Source: Emiliania huxleyi CCMP1516 (taxonomy: Eukaryota; Haptophyta; Isochrysidales; Noelaerhabdaceae). Taken from it: 52,145 bases of DNA. The position numbers were made by a program, and so were the translations under genes. The stretch covers positions 533,595-585,739 of the forward strand of contig NW_005198017.1 in the NCBI RefSeq assembly GCF_000372725.1, read 5' to 3'. This document shows, piece after piece, positions 20,316 through 29,957 of the stretch; the first letter of the stretch is position 1, and each line of letters begins with the position of its first letter. The notes beneath the pieces are model-generated. The model worked only from the letters and a program-made list of their open reading frames with translations, was not told the origin of the DNA and did no database searches.

Positions 20316-22128
20316 GCCGAAGGCGCGCGAGAGCCGGGTGCGCGGCGGTGAGGTCCGGTTGGAGGCGGGGCGGGGACGGCGCGGGCCTTCCGGATGCCCC
20401 AGCGCGGGACACGGTCAGGCTGCCTCGCTGCTTCCGTGTCGGCTCGCGCGGCATCTCTCAAATGTGACATGTTGGGGGGCATCTGTGAGCCCCCGCCGTG
20501 TGTTCAACCTGCTACCGCGTACCGGGTGTGTACAGTCCTCCGACCTCGTCGACACGTCAGCGTATTTTTCGATTTAAACAGCACATGTCATGCACGGTAC
20601 TGGTGGTCCTCGCTCGTTGGCGCGCCGGTAGAGTGCCGGTGCAACTGGTTGCCTAAAGCGTAAAGAGGTGGTATAGAGAGTAGTCTAAGTTCTGAGCCTC
20701 GACGCCTAGCGGGTCTAAGTGTGCCTAGGCACGCTGGGTGCTTGCGCGGTCTAAGATCAGCGGGAGCCTCTTACATCGGCTAAGTCGGCCGTGGCACGGC
20801 CTGGGGCCAAGAAAGAGGCTCCCACCGTGATCGATATACAGTACGGCGCTCCGCCCAAATTTTCCTCGCCTGCGGCGGGCGCCTACTAAAATCCGGATCG
20901 ATCCTTCTCATGCCTCAGCAATCGCCGCCTCAGCATCCTCCCCTTCCGATTCTCGTTGCTGCTTCTTGAGCGCAATCTCTAGCCAAACATTTCTCACAAA
21001 TAGCCTCAAGCTCAAACAAACGCATGTCAGAGAAGCCTGTGTATGCTGGTCCTCTTTGAACGATCCGCGCGTGAAGGTAGGAAGCATAGGACCTTGTTGG
21101 CAGCAGCCAGCTTGTTGCGCTGCTTCGTTGCGATGAGCTGATTGGGATCGCAGAAGTGCATATCCATGCCAAGCACCGCCACGGTCTTGAAGCAGAACAC
21201 AGCGCAACCGCATCGTCCGCACTGCCATCAGCATGCCGCGCCCGCCGCTTCGCCACAGCCGCCTTACGGCACGCATAGCGGCAGCACATGGTACGGTGCG
21301 CGTACTTGAGCAGGAGTTGCGCGCCGCAAGTAGCGCACTGGCCCTGGGAGAAGGCGATATGGCGTCGTGCGCGCGCGGCATACCTAGGTACGTTGGTCGG
21401 GACGCGTCCAGGTATTTTTCGGGTAAACCTGGACTTTTGCACTCCAAGTGCTCCAAGTTTTGAGTGTCAGGTATACCCGGGTTTTACCCGGAGTTGGCCT
21501 TATGTCGTCTAAGTTCATGGCCCCCGACCATACAGCGTCTAAGTCTGAGCCCAGCTCCGTGCGGGGGCTAACTAAGTTGAGCGCTCGCTCGCTGCAGAGG
21601 CTAAGTGTAGAGCAACCCTCTAGCCCTACTGCCCAACCATTCCGGTGCACCTCCAGGTCCCACCCCGCGCCGCGGGACCTGAGCCCGCGCGCCGCGGGAG
21701 CTTTCAGCTAAGTGGAATAGGTGATCTGTCGCGTGTCGGGCTGTCGGGCACTGGGTTAGGCACTGTCAGGTGCCTCTGTCAGACTAGCAGTCAGAGGCTC
21801 AGACGCTGTCGGAGCTGTCAGACGAGCTGTCAGGCGCTGCTGCTGCTGTCAGAGATAGGGCCGGTGCTGTCAGGTGCTGTCGGGTGGCGCTGTCGGGGTG
21901 CTGTCAGGCTCTGACACACACCAGCTGCCACAGTTAAATGGTTGGGCCTATAGTGGTCGGCGCAAATCAACCTTTTGCGCAAACGGTGGCCCAGTTGGTC
22001 GAGTTAACACTTATGAGTTAACACTTATGAGTTTATCAGATGACGCAGGCTACGCAGCGTAATGGAGTTTTCTTTTTTGCTCTAAGGCGCGGCTTGATTG
22101 CCCCGGCGGGCTTTGTTGTATTATCAGC
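20316..22128. other. Long intergenic region, no confident gene
   Basis: A potential hairpin lies at 20762-20822 (GGGAGCCTCTT pairing with AAGAGGCTCCC apart from inserted bases). CTGTC(A/G)GG-rich low-complexity sequence occupies 21720-21915, and an inverted GATCGAT pair lies near 20830-20905. Only the fragment at 20930-21442 resembles coding sequence. Confidence 0.5.
20930..21442 (-). pseudogene. Possible zinc-finger-like coding fragment
   Basis: A minus-strand frame contains GQCATCGAQLL and MCCRYACRKAAVAKRRARH, a CxxC...CxxxC pattern followed by basic residues. Frame changes would be needed to continue into a plausible downstream peptide (VLGMDMHFCDPNQLIATKQR). It may be a decayed transposon or host gene; the family is not recognised. 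Confidence 0.25.
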
Positions 22129-23046
22129 ATGATCAACACTCTCGAGCCGCAGCGCCGTGGTCGCGCGGCCGTTCTGGTGCTCGGCGTGGCCCTCGTCGGC
22201 GTGGTCGCCCTGGCGACGTCGCGTGCCGCCCGGTACGCCCTCTTCTCCGGTTTCGGAGCGTGGAATGCCGCCAGCCAGCACAGTTACCAAGAAGCTATGT
22301 GCGTACGGTGTCTCGCGCGGTGCTCCAACTCCAGCGAGCGCGAACGGATGGGGCCGCCCGGCTCGGCCGAGGCGACCACTGAAGGATGCGCCCGACACTG
22401 CACAAGCGCGTGTGTGGATCTCACGGAGGAGGAGACCATCGAACGCTTCAAGGCGGAGTACCCGAGCGCGTTTGTGCCATCGCCGCCGCCGCCGCCAATT
22501 GTCGGTGCCACATACCGCTGCCTGTGCCTTGCCGGCATCACCGCTGAGACGACGGCAGACGCCGTGAACAAGTGCGTCACCGCGTGCATTGACCCTTCAG
22601 CTGGCTCTGAGCAGCAGCCCATCCTGCCCCCGGACTACCCCACCTACAATGATGTTGCTGACCTCCCGAAGGGCTACACCGACCCCGCTTGGAAGGCCAC
22701 GCGCGCCAATGGATGGAACTGGGACCCACGCACGGCGTGCCATTCCAAGTGCTCACGGCACGCCAGCCCGCACCGTTGCCCTACGCCCGATTCCATGTGC
22801 GGATGGGGCATCAGTGTCTGTGGCGAACGGCACTGCGGGCTACACGAGTGCACGTGCGCGTGCGAGGCTGCTAATCCCGACCCGGAGTATGACACGTGTG
22901 ACAAGATCAAGGAGGACGCCAAGCGAAACAAGTTGGCCTTGGCGCACGGGCTGGGGCTGTTCTCAGGCGTGGCCGACGACGGTGGCCTGGGCGGGGCGAT
23001 GCAGCAGCAGCAGATGCAGATGCAGATGCAACATCAGATGCACTAG
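22129..23046 (+). CDS. Membrane-anchored/secreted cysteine-rich protein, unknown family
   Basis: An intronless frame of 305 residues. After a basic N-terminus, residues 14-31 (AAVLVLGVALVGVVALAT) form a signal anchor. The lumenal part contains about 24 cysteines in CVRC, CARHC, CLCLAG, CHSKCSRH and CTCACEA contexts, interrupted by a Pro run (SPPPPPP), and ends in a Gln/Met repeat (MQQQQMQMQMQHQM). The spacing suggests disulfide-bonded repeats with the pattern CxxxC...CxxxC. I do not recognise the family; a cell-surface or scale/wall-associated role is only a guess. Confidence 0.75.
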   Translation: MINTLEPQRRGRAAVLVLGVALVGVVALATSRAARYALFSGFGAWNAASQHSYQEAMCVRCLARCSNSSERERMGPPGSAEATTEGCARHCTSACVDLTEEETIERFKAEYPSAFVPSPPPPPIVGATYRCLCLAGITAETTADAVNKCVTACIDPSAGSEQQPILPPDYPTYNDVADLPKGYTDPAWKATRANGWNWDPRTACHSKCSRHASPHRCPTPDSMCGWGISVCGERHCGLHECTCACEAANPDPEYDTCDKIKEDAKRNKLALAHGLGLFSGVADDGGLGGAMQQQQMQMQMQHQMH

Positions 23047-23299
23047 CACTCGACATGGAACTTCACGGCGGCCGCTAAGGCCCTGATGAAGGGGTGCTGG
23101 CAGATGCGATCGATCTTGCCATGGCTGGCCGCAGCGGGAAACCTGCGGGTTTGAAGCATCATGATATAATCTTCTCTGTCCATGTACCATGCATCATGTG
23201 CATGCATGCGAGCCTGTGTGCGCTCGCCCCCTCAGTCTGTATGTGCGCATGTGATAGGTCTGCGACACGTCAAACCGCATGTGTGTATGTTATCCAGAG

Positions 23300-23450
23300 G
23301 TGAGGAGAACAGCCAGGCTGAGGCCTCGGACTGGAACACACCGGGGCGCGGGCGGTATGGGTCTTTTGGGAGTTTGGGTGGACGCGAGACAGGAGATGAC
23401 GGCCCACGGCCACACTGCGTGGATGGAGCGACACACCGACACTCACAACC
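23300..23450 (+). repeat. Dispersed repeat R3, copy 1
   Basis: Contains AACAGCCAGGCT, then GGACTGGA and TGGACGCGAGACAG. It matches 47965-48090 in the same orientation and 41570-41700 inverted. Confidence 0.8.
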
Positions 23451-23524
23451 GACCCGCAGACCCCCTGGACCGCTTGGAGCGCTGAGCGCGCAGAGGTCGA
23501 GCGGTAGTAGCATCGATGCCGCCG

Positions 23525-23632
23525 TGTGAACCCATCCCCAGGGCCTCCAGGGCTCGCACCTCAACCTCTCACAGACCAGCGCATAGCGCCATAGGACGTA
23601 TTTTCTTGTCACTAACAAGGCTGTGAAGCACC
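23525..23632 (+). repeat. Dispersed repeat R4, copy 1, upstream of the tRNA ligase
   Basis: Matches 49455-49552 over about 100 bp (CAGGGCCTCCAGGGCTCGCA through AACAAGGCTGTGAA) and, in part, the reverse complement of 44405-44460. In two of the three cases it lies directly upstream of a start codon. Confidence 0.85.
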
Positions 23633-23672
23633 TAATTTTCTTTTTTCGGCAGGGACTCGCCAGCCTTGTGAC

Positions 23673-26600
23673 ATGCGCCTCTCCTCGCACTTCTTTCCCA
23701 AGTTTGACAATCAGTCCGAGGGCGTCCGTCTCTCGTCCGCGCCGGCTGCGGCGGGCGCGCGCTGCCTCGCCGTCTCGAAGAAGCACTCGGGCCACCTAGT
23801 GATGGCACCGCCCTTCTACAGCAAGAACGGGACCGCCAACAAGTACTCGCGGCTCGGCGAGCGGCTGCTGCGCGAGCACTTCTCGGCGGTGTGGCCGGGC
23901 GACGCCGGCGCCTTTGGCCGCTGGTGGGAGCATGCCGCGCGCTTCTCGCTCTGCTACTCGTTCGAGTGCGTGGCGCCTCGGGTGTGCGGCGACCACGGTG
24001 CGACGCCGCACGCCGCGTACATGGTGCTCACGTGCGTCGCGCACGCGGGCGGCGAAGGCTTCCTCTCACCCGCCCAGCTGCTCGAGCTGGGCGCCGCGTG
24101 GCGTCTCCCGCTCAACGAGGTTTGGTACGTGCCGTGGGAGCGGGCGGCGGCGGTGGAGGACCGGCTGCACGCGGCGCGATGGAGTATGGCTGACGAGGAC
24201 GCGGACGCGGCGCTCGAGGGCTGCGGCGCGGTCCAGCGCTTCCTCTCGCACGGCGAGACGCAGGGGCAGGTCCTCGAGGGGTTCGTGCTACTCGCTCTGG
24301 ACCAGGCGCTCGAGGCGCTCGCGCCGCATCTCGCGGCGTACGAGGACGCCGTCGCGCCGCACCGAGCTGCGGCCCTCGCGCGCGCGCTCGACCTCGGCGC
24401 CGCGTGCCTGGTACCACACCTCCAGAGCATCGAAGCCAGTGTGGGCTCAGGTCCCGTGGGTGGTGTGGTAGGCGCCGCGTGCCTGCGGGGCGACGCAACC
24501 CTGCTGCAGGCGCTCGAGGGTGCCAGCCCTGGTCCCATCCCTCCAGAGTACCGAATCCAGTGTGGGTGGTGTGGCAGGCGCTCGAGGTTGCCGGGCCGCG
24601 CGAGCCAGCACGCTCCGAGATGGGGCGCGACGAGGCGTGGGGCGCCGCTTGTGCGGGGGAGGGGCCGCTGCCGACCCTCTTCAGGGCGCTGCGCGGCGCG
24701 CACACAGACATGGGGGAGATATGGGGAAGATATGGGGAGATATGGGGGAGATGCGTGCTGCGGCTCGTACGCCCTAGAAGCGGAGGACGCATTCTTGTCT
24801 TCCAACTAGCGCTCGAGAGGAGGCGCACTCTGCTGTATTAGACGCGCACTTCACTGCTTTCGTAGCCCTCGCACTCACGCGCTGCTCCGAGTACTCTGCA
24901 CAACACCACCGCCTCCCCGCCCCCGAGGTGTGTGTAGTCAGTACGGAAGGCTCGGACGGCCGCCGCCTCTCCTACCACACCACCCCCGGGACCGGACCCA
25001 CACTGGATTCGATACCAGGAAGGTATGGTACCAGGCGCGTACGGCCACCGCGTCTCGCTCAAGAGCTACCACTACGAGGGCGCGCTCCAGCTGCAGGTGG
25101 ACGTGGGCGACGACAGGGTCTTCTTTGGCTGGCCGCTGCACGCCGCGCTCCGCGGCGCCGCGCCGCTCTACCGAGGGATGGTCGTGCAGTTCGACGACCG
25201 CTCGCCCCCGCCGCTCGCCCGCGCGCTCGCGGAGGCGCCCGCCTCCGCCGCATGCGCTTCCGCCTCCTCCTCCGCCTCCGCCTCCGCCGCCTCCTCCTCC
25301 GCCTCCGCCGCCTCCGCCTCCGCCGCCTCCGCCTCCGCCGCCTCCGCCTCCTCCGCCGTGCCGGAGCCGATTTCACATGCGGCGGGCGCGGCGGGCGCGG
25401 CGGGCGCGGCGGGCGCTGCGCCGGTGCGTGTGCTCGCCATCGCAAAGCTAAAGTGCCTGCGGTACCTCGTGCGCACGTTTGGGGTGCGCAACTTGCTCAG
25501 CGTGCTGCTGGAGCACGGCCCGTCGGCTCGTCTAGCTAGATGCGGGACACAGACGCGGGACAGGAGATACCGAACTCGATGCGCCGAGCGGAGCACTGTC
25601 TCTAGAGCACACCTCGAGCACACCTCGAGCACACCTAGAGCACACTGTCTCTAGAGCACGCCTTGCTCCGCTCGTTCACCGCCGGGGTGGGCGCCTGGCG
25701 GCGCCGCAGCGGTGGTCCACACCCTGGCCCCGCTGCCTTCATCCCCCCCCCCCACCACCACCACCAACGGGACTGAACCCACACTGGATTCCGTTCCTTT
25801 TGAGGTATGGTGCACGCAGGCTCGAGGGGGCCCTTCCCAGCTACCACACCACCAACGGGACTGAACCCACACTGGGTTCTGTACTCTGGAGGTAGGGTAC
25901 CACCTCCGTAGGCCTACCTCGCACGCGCCGCCAAGTTTTGCGCCAACTGGGGTGTGCCAGAGGCGCACCGGCCGGCAACGCTCTCCGCGCTCTCCAGCTG
26001 GGCACGCGAGGTCGGGCTGCTCCCCCATATCTCCCCATATCTCTCCCATATCTCCCCCATATCTCCCCCATATCTCCTGCGAGGTCGGGCTGCTCTCGGC
26101 GCTGGAGCGCGCCGAGCTGACGGGCCGCGGCGGCAGCTACCTCCGCTTCCTCGAGCCGTGCCTCGAAGGGCGCGGCCGGCAGCACGCGGCGTCCAGTCCG
26201 GCCGACGCTGGCCGGTCCGAGAAGCTGCGCGGCTAGGAACCTTCTAGGAACCATCCAGGAACCTTCTAGGAACCTTCTAGGTCCGAGAAGTTACGCGGCT
26301 ACGCGATGCTCCTTGTGAATCTGACCGGCGCGCCGCTACCTCCCGAGGACCTGGCCGCGTACGGGCGCGGGCTTCTGCCGCTCGCGCGCCGCGGCGGCGG
26401 CGGCGGCGGCGGGAAGCTGCAGCCAGGGACCGTTGCGACCACGGACTTCCCTCCGGGCGGCCGTCTGCTGAACACGGGCGTGCCTACGCTGGTGCTGGTG
26501 CTGCCGCCCCGCGACGGCGCCGACAGCCGCTGGAGGAAGATGTACGAGCGGTGCGCCGGGCTCGAGAGCGTGGGGGCGGGCCTGAAGGGGCGCGTCTTTC

Positions 26601-27540
26601 GTGGCTTGAGCCCTGCGCAGTGGGACGAGGCGGGCAGGGAGCTGCCCCGAACTTTCTGGGAGCCTTCCAGGAGCCTTCTAGGAACCTTCTAGGCGGTCAA
26701 GGGGCTGCCACCCTCGCCTCTTGCGGCGGCGGCCACCGCCGCCGCCGCCGAGAGCGACGGGGTCGGGGCCGCCGTTGCCGGTGCGGTGGGTGGCGGACCC
26801 GCGGGCGCGCGTCGGCTGGAGAACGAGCGGACGGTCGTGGCGGTGGCAGCATTGCCACCGGGCGGCGGCAAGAGCACCCTCTTCCGCCGGCTGCAGGAGG
26901 CCGGGTGGCAGGTCGCCTCGTGCTCGGCGAGATCTCGGCGAGATCTCGGCGAGATCTCGGCTATCGCTCGGCTCTCCCTCGGCTAGGCTATCCCTCGGCT
27001 ACCCCTCGGCTACCCCTCGGCTACCCCTCGGCTACCCCTCGGCAGGTCGCCTCCTCCGACGAGGAGCGGGCGCGCGGCGGCTCGTTCGACGAGACTCTCT
27101 CGCGGGCGCTGCGCAGTGCGCCCGCCGTCTGCTACGACAAGAACCTGCCGGACGCCAACGGCCTCTCCAAGCTCTGCCGCGTACTGCGCGCTGCCGAGAC
27201 GCGGCACGGCGTGCGCGTGCGCGTGCTGCTCGTGGCGCCCCGCTCGCTGCGCCATGACGTGATGTGGGCTCGCGTGGGCGCCCGAGCGGCGACGGACCAC
27301 GCGCTCACGCAGCACATTGAGGGCGGCGCGGCGAAGGCGTACGAGATCTTCAACGCGGTCTTCTTCGAGCCGTCGCGAAAGGCGCTCAGCAGCGTGCACC
27401 GCTTGCCCGGCGTCCTCGTCAGCGACGCCTTCTGGGCCGAAGGGGCGGAGGGGCCAAAGGAGCTAGCGGAGGAGCTCGTGCGGCGCGCCACCGCAGGCGA
27501 CGCGCCGACGCTAGCTGAGTTCGCGGCCGCCGTCGCGGGA

Positions 27541-27575
<35 letters not shown>

Positions 27576-28097
27576 CGCCGCCGCGCCGACGGCAAGCTAC
27601 ATGATGGCGGAGTTGCCGGGCACGCAGATGCACGTGACTCTGGTGCCGCCGCGGGGGAGCGCGACGTCCGCCGCGGAGGCCGCCGCCCTCTTCGCAGCGA
27701 TGAGGGCGCTCCAGCCGCTCGCCGGCTCGCCGGTGCGCGTCGTGCTGCCCCTTCTAGGATCCTTCTTCTCGGAGCCGTCTAGAGGAACGTTCTAGGAACC
27801 GTCTAGGTGCGCGTCGTGCTGCCGCGGTACGTGCTGGGCACGTGGCGGGGCGAGACGCGCAAGATTGGCTTTTGGGAGGCCGGCATCCGAGGGCTGCCCG
27901 ATTCGCTGCACTACACGCCGCAGGCGGCCTTGTACCACGTCACCGATTCGGCCGCGCTCATCGGATGCGCGCCGCGGGACGTGTCCGACTTCCTCGCGCG
28001 CATACGCGCCGGCTCGCTCGACCCCGAGTGGCAGGTGCAGATTTTCGAGGCGTCAGCCCCGCCACCGGAGATGGCGGCGGTGGTGAGGGAGGTTTGA
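23673..28097 (+). CDS. TRL1: Tripartite tRNA ligase (ligase-kinase-cyclic phosphodiesterase), Trl1/RNL type
   Basis: Joins tRNA halves after intron removal and probably splices HAC1/bZIP60-type mRNAs: the CPD opens the 2',3'-cyclic phosphate, the kinase phosphorylates the 5'-OH, and the ligase seals. About twelve exons give roughly 1,100 residues, the usual size. Adenylyltransferase motifs: K37-HSG (motif I), SLCYSFECVAP (III, about 92-102), VLEGFVLLA (IV, about 200) and AKLKCLRYLVR (V). A P-loop PPGGGKST marks the kinase, followed by DKNLPDANGL. Two HxT motifs of 2H phosphodiesterases, HVTL and HVTD, sit near the C-terminus. Most exon junctions are phase-consistent; the one near 25535-25660 is unresolved. 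Nearly every intron is a duplication-flanked insertion. An Ala/Ser low-complexity tract (25240-25420) lies before motif V. Confidence 0.82.
24397..24471 (+). mobile_element. Introner family B, antisense, GC-AG
   Basis: The 14-bp exon sequence GCGCCGCGTGCCTG occurs on both sides. The element lies in reverse orientation relative to the gene and uses its opposite end (GTGGTAG) as acceptor. Splicing yields an uninterrupted DLGAACLRGDATLLQ. Confidence 0.92.
24510..24577 (+). mobile_element. Introner family B, antisense, GC-AG
   Basis: A 68-bp intron. The flanks share GCGCTCGAGG-TGCC with one mismatch. The acceptor is GTGTGGCAG, a variant of the family end. A shortened copy of the element at 24397. 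Confidence 0.85.
24696..24841 (+). mobile_element. Intron with family-D GGGGAGATAT repeats, GC-AG
   Basis: A 146-bp intron with several GGGAGATAT units near its 5' end. CGCGCAC is duplicated at the borders. Joining gives ALRDAHFTAFVALALTRC in frame. Confidence 0.75.
24950..25034 (+). mobile_element. Introner family B, sense, GC-AG
   Basis: An 85-bp intron ending GGTATGGTACCAG. The flanking duplication of about 23 bp is diverged (GGCTCGGACGGCCGC / GGCGCGTACGGCCAC), suggesting an older insertion than its neighbours. Confidence 0.82.
25693..25911 (+). mobile_element. Intron with two adjacent family-B introners
   Basis: Two sense copies (about 25735-25815 and 25840-25911), each with GGGACTGAACCCACACTGG, lie in one intron of about 219 bp. 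The upstream border (GC donor) is inferred from the weak GCCT duplication and phase. Confidence 0.65.
26011..26083 (+). mobile_element. Intron with reverse family-D repeats, GT-AG
   Basis: A 73-bp intron of ATATCTCCCC units flanked by a perfect 17-bp duplication (GCGAGGTCGGGCTGCTC). The GT inside the left copy is the donor. Confidence 0.92.
26215..26280 (+). mobile_element. Introner family C, GT-AG
   Basis: A 66-bp intron of GGAACCTTCTAG units. About 22 bp of exon sequence (starting GGTCCGAGAAG) are duplicated, with two mismatches. Confidence 0.92.
26630..26692 (+). mobile_element. Introner family C, GC-AG
   Basis: A 63-bp intron ending in AGGAACCTTCTAG. The flanking duplication is weak (GCGGGCAGGGAGCTGCC / GCGGTCAAGGGGCTGCC). 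It joins into the exon that carries the kinase P-loop. Confidence 0.75.
26912..27045 (+). mobile_element. Family-E introner (CTCGGCGAGAT / CCCTCGGCTA units), GT-AG
   Basis: A 134-bp intron of two blended short repeats, flanked by the 11-bp duplication CAGGTCGCCTC. It restores GWQVASSDEERA. Confidence 0.88.
27733..27806 (+). mobile_element. Introner family C, GT-AG
   Basis: A 74-bp intron of TTCTAGGA units, with a perfect 18-bp duplication (GGTGCGCGTCGTGCTGCC) on both sides. Confidence 0.93.
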
Positions 28098-28190
28098 GTA
28101 CAGCGCATTGCCCCTTGTCCGTCTGGGTGCTCTCGGATGTGCGCTCTACTTGGTTCCTTACTTGGTACCATGGCGGTGCACTACCAGACC

Positions 28191-29743
28191 AGCCCCTTGG
28201 AGTGAAGGCTTCGTACATCGTGCCCCGGTCTACTATGAAGATCCGCAGGACTGGAGCGAAAAAAAGCAAGCGTCACGAAGCGAGTGCTACCAGACCACCC
28301 ACACGAAGACACACACCGACCACCGTCCACCGAGCATTCGGCTCTGAGGGCGGAGGTAGAGGTAGGGCTGGCGTGGCCGTGGGGGGCCTCAGGCTGGGCT
28401 CAGGTAAAGGTAAAAACCTGTCTCAAGTGTCAAGACCGCCGGAGGTACCTGCTAGAGGTAAACGGAAAAACCACGTGAGGGCAGGTATAAACGTACGCCC
28501 GTGAACGTAACCCGCCGAGGGCTCTGTCCTCGAGGTGGGACGACCAAGGCCCCGCGAGAGCGCTTCGCCTGCGGCGCGCCTGCCCGGCCATGGACCAGGC
28601 TTCACCGCCGCTTGCCGACGGCTGATCGCATCGCCTACCGCATCGCGAATGACCAGTGCCGCGACCACTTGACCTTGCTGCCTGCCTGCTGACCCGGTGC
28701 AAAGAATCTGTGCGTCTCTCGGCGCATTGATTGTGCATGATTGCTCGAGTGGCTCGAATTGGCAATCCACCGCAATGCGAACATCACTGGAGAGCATACG
28801 CAACACGGACGCAGGCTTGCCGTTGGCGGCGTCGGTTATCAGAGGGGTCAGGTCATAGTGACGCGCTCGATGGGTTGCTGCTGCATTGTCCATTGACGCA
28901 CACAGCAAAAGCATCGCAGCGGAGACCTTCTCATGAGTGGCGGCTCGCACCATGAGGCAGTGCGGACACCAGGTGCGCGAGGGAGACGCGCGCCGGCCCG
29001 GGTGACTCGCTTGCGAGGTAGATCCCGTTCCAGCCAGAGGCCGCGTGACCACCACGGGGACGGCTGGGGAGGAGAGGTCATCCGGATGTGGGCGGGACGC
29101 CCCCGGGCACCTGGTTGCTCTCCTCTTCCAGAGTCCCTCCCGACGGGGACCGGTCTTAGGCCATTCCAACGGCCAGACCGCTCGCTTAAGGCTGATTGGC
29201 TAGACGAGCGGTCTACCTCCAACGGGGCGGTCCGGGAACGCGTGGAACCTGCCCACCTCGGTGGGAGGTGGTTTGGCGCCGACGGACCGCCCTCTCCATC
29301 ACCCTTTCGCCCAGGGATCTACAATGCTGTCTCAAGGTCCGACAGGTTCGGCACCGGGCACCGCCTCGGTATACAAAATGCGCCTGCGGGCGGACCCTCA
29401 CAGATCACAGATCACACCAGGTGCGCGAATTTAAGAGCCATTTTCGGCCACCAAAGCGAGATCACCCGAGATCACAGCTGAGTCTGCCTCTGGCCTCGCC
29501 TCCCTCTCCCTAAAAGTACGTACACTTTCACAGAATGGAGGCAAACCTCAGCGGGAGAGGTGTTTCGACACCACCGAGAGTGTTTTGTACTTTTGAACCG
29601 CAGTGCGCGTTTCTCGATGTGATCTGTGATCTGTACGGGTCCGCCGTTTCTCGATGTCGATCATCAATACACAAGTAGTACAAGTGGACACTCGCTTGCT
29701 TTTTTTCGCTCCAGTCCTGCGGATCTTCACACTCCAAGGGGCT
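28191..29743. mobile_element. Inverted-repeat-bounded segment, probable DNA-element remnant
   Basis: A perfect 37-bp inverted repeat (28236-28272 against 29693-29729, with GATCCGCAGGACTGGAGCG) and an adjacent 14-bp pair (28191-28204 against 29730-29743) bound about 1.5 kb. The left arm carries 31 extra bases. Inside is a minus-strand frame (about 28430-29169) with CPHCLMVRAATHEK and other peptide-like stretches but no known domain. The region otherwise holds no gene. Confidence 0.6.
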
Positions 29744-29957
29744 GACAAGTGGAACTGCAACTGCGAACTGGAGAAAAAGAAGGCGGCGCGGCCGCGGGGG
29801 TGCCGGGGGGCTTTACATTTCATTAGTTCGTTCCGAGCGCTCGGCTCACGGTTGCAAACGATCTCTTTAAAAGCATGAGGGGTGGGGGCGGTGGATCGGC
29901 TTTCGGAACCTTACATACTCTAACCCTCCGCACAAGCCTCGAACGCACATGTCACGA

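Noticed and set aside
20762..20822. Hairpin as a tRNA or small RNA gene
   Set aside because: No cloverleaf, no GTTCGA-type T-loop, and mismatched stem. Kept only as a note.
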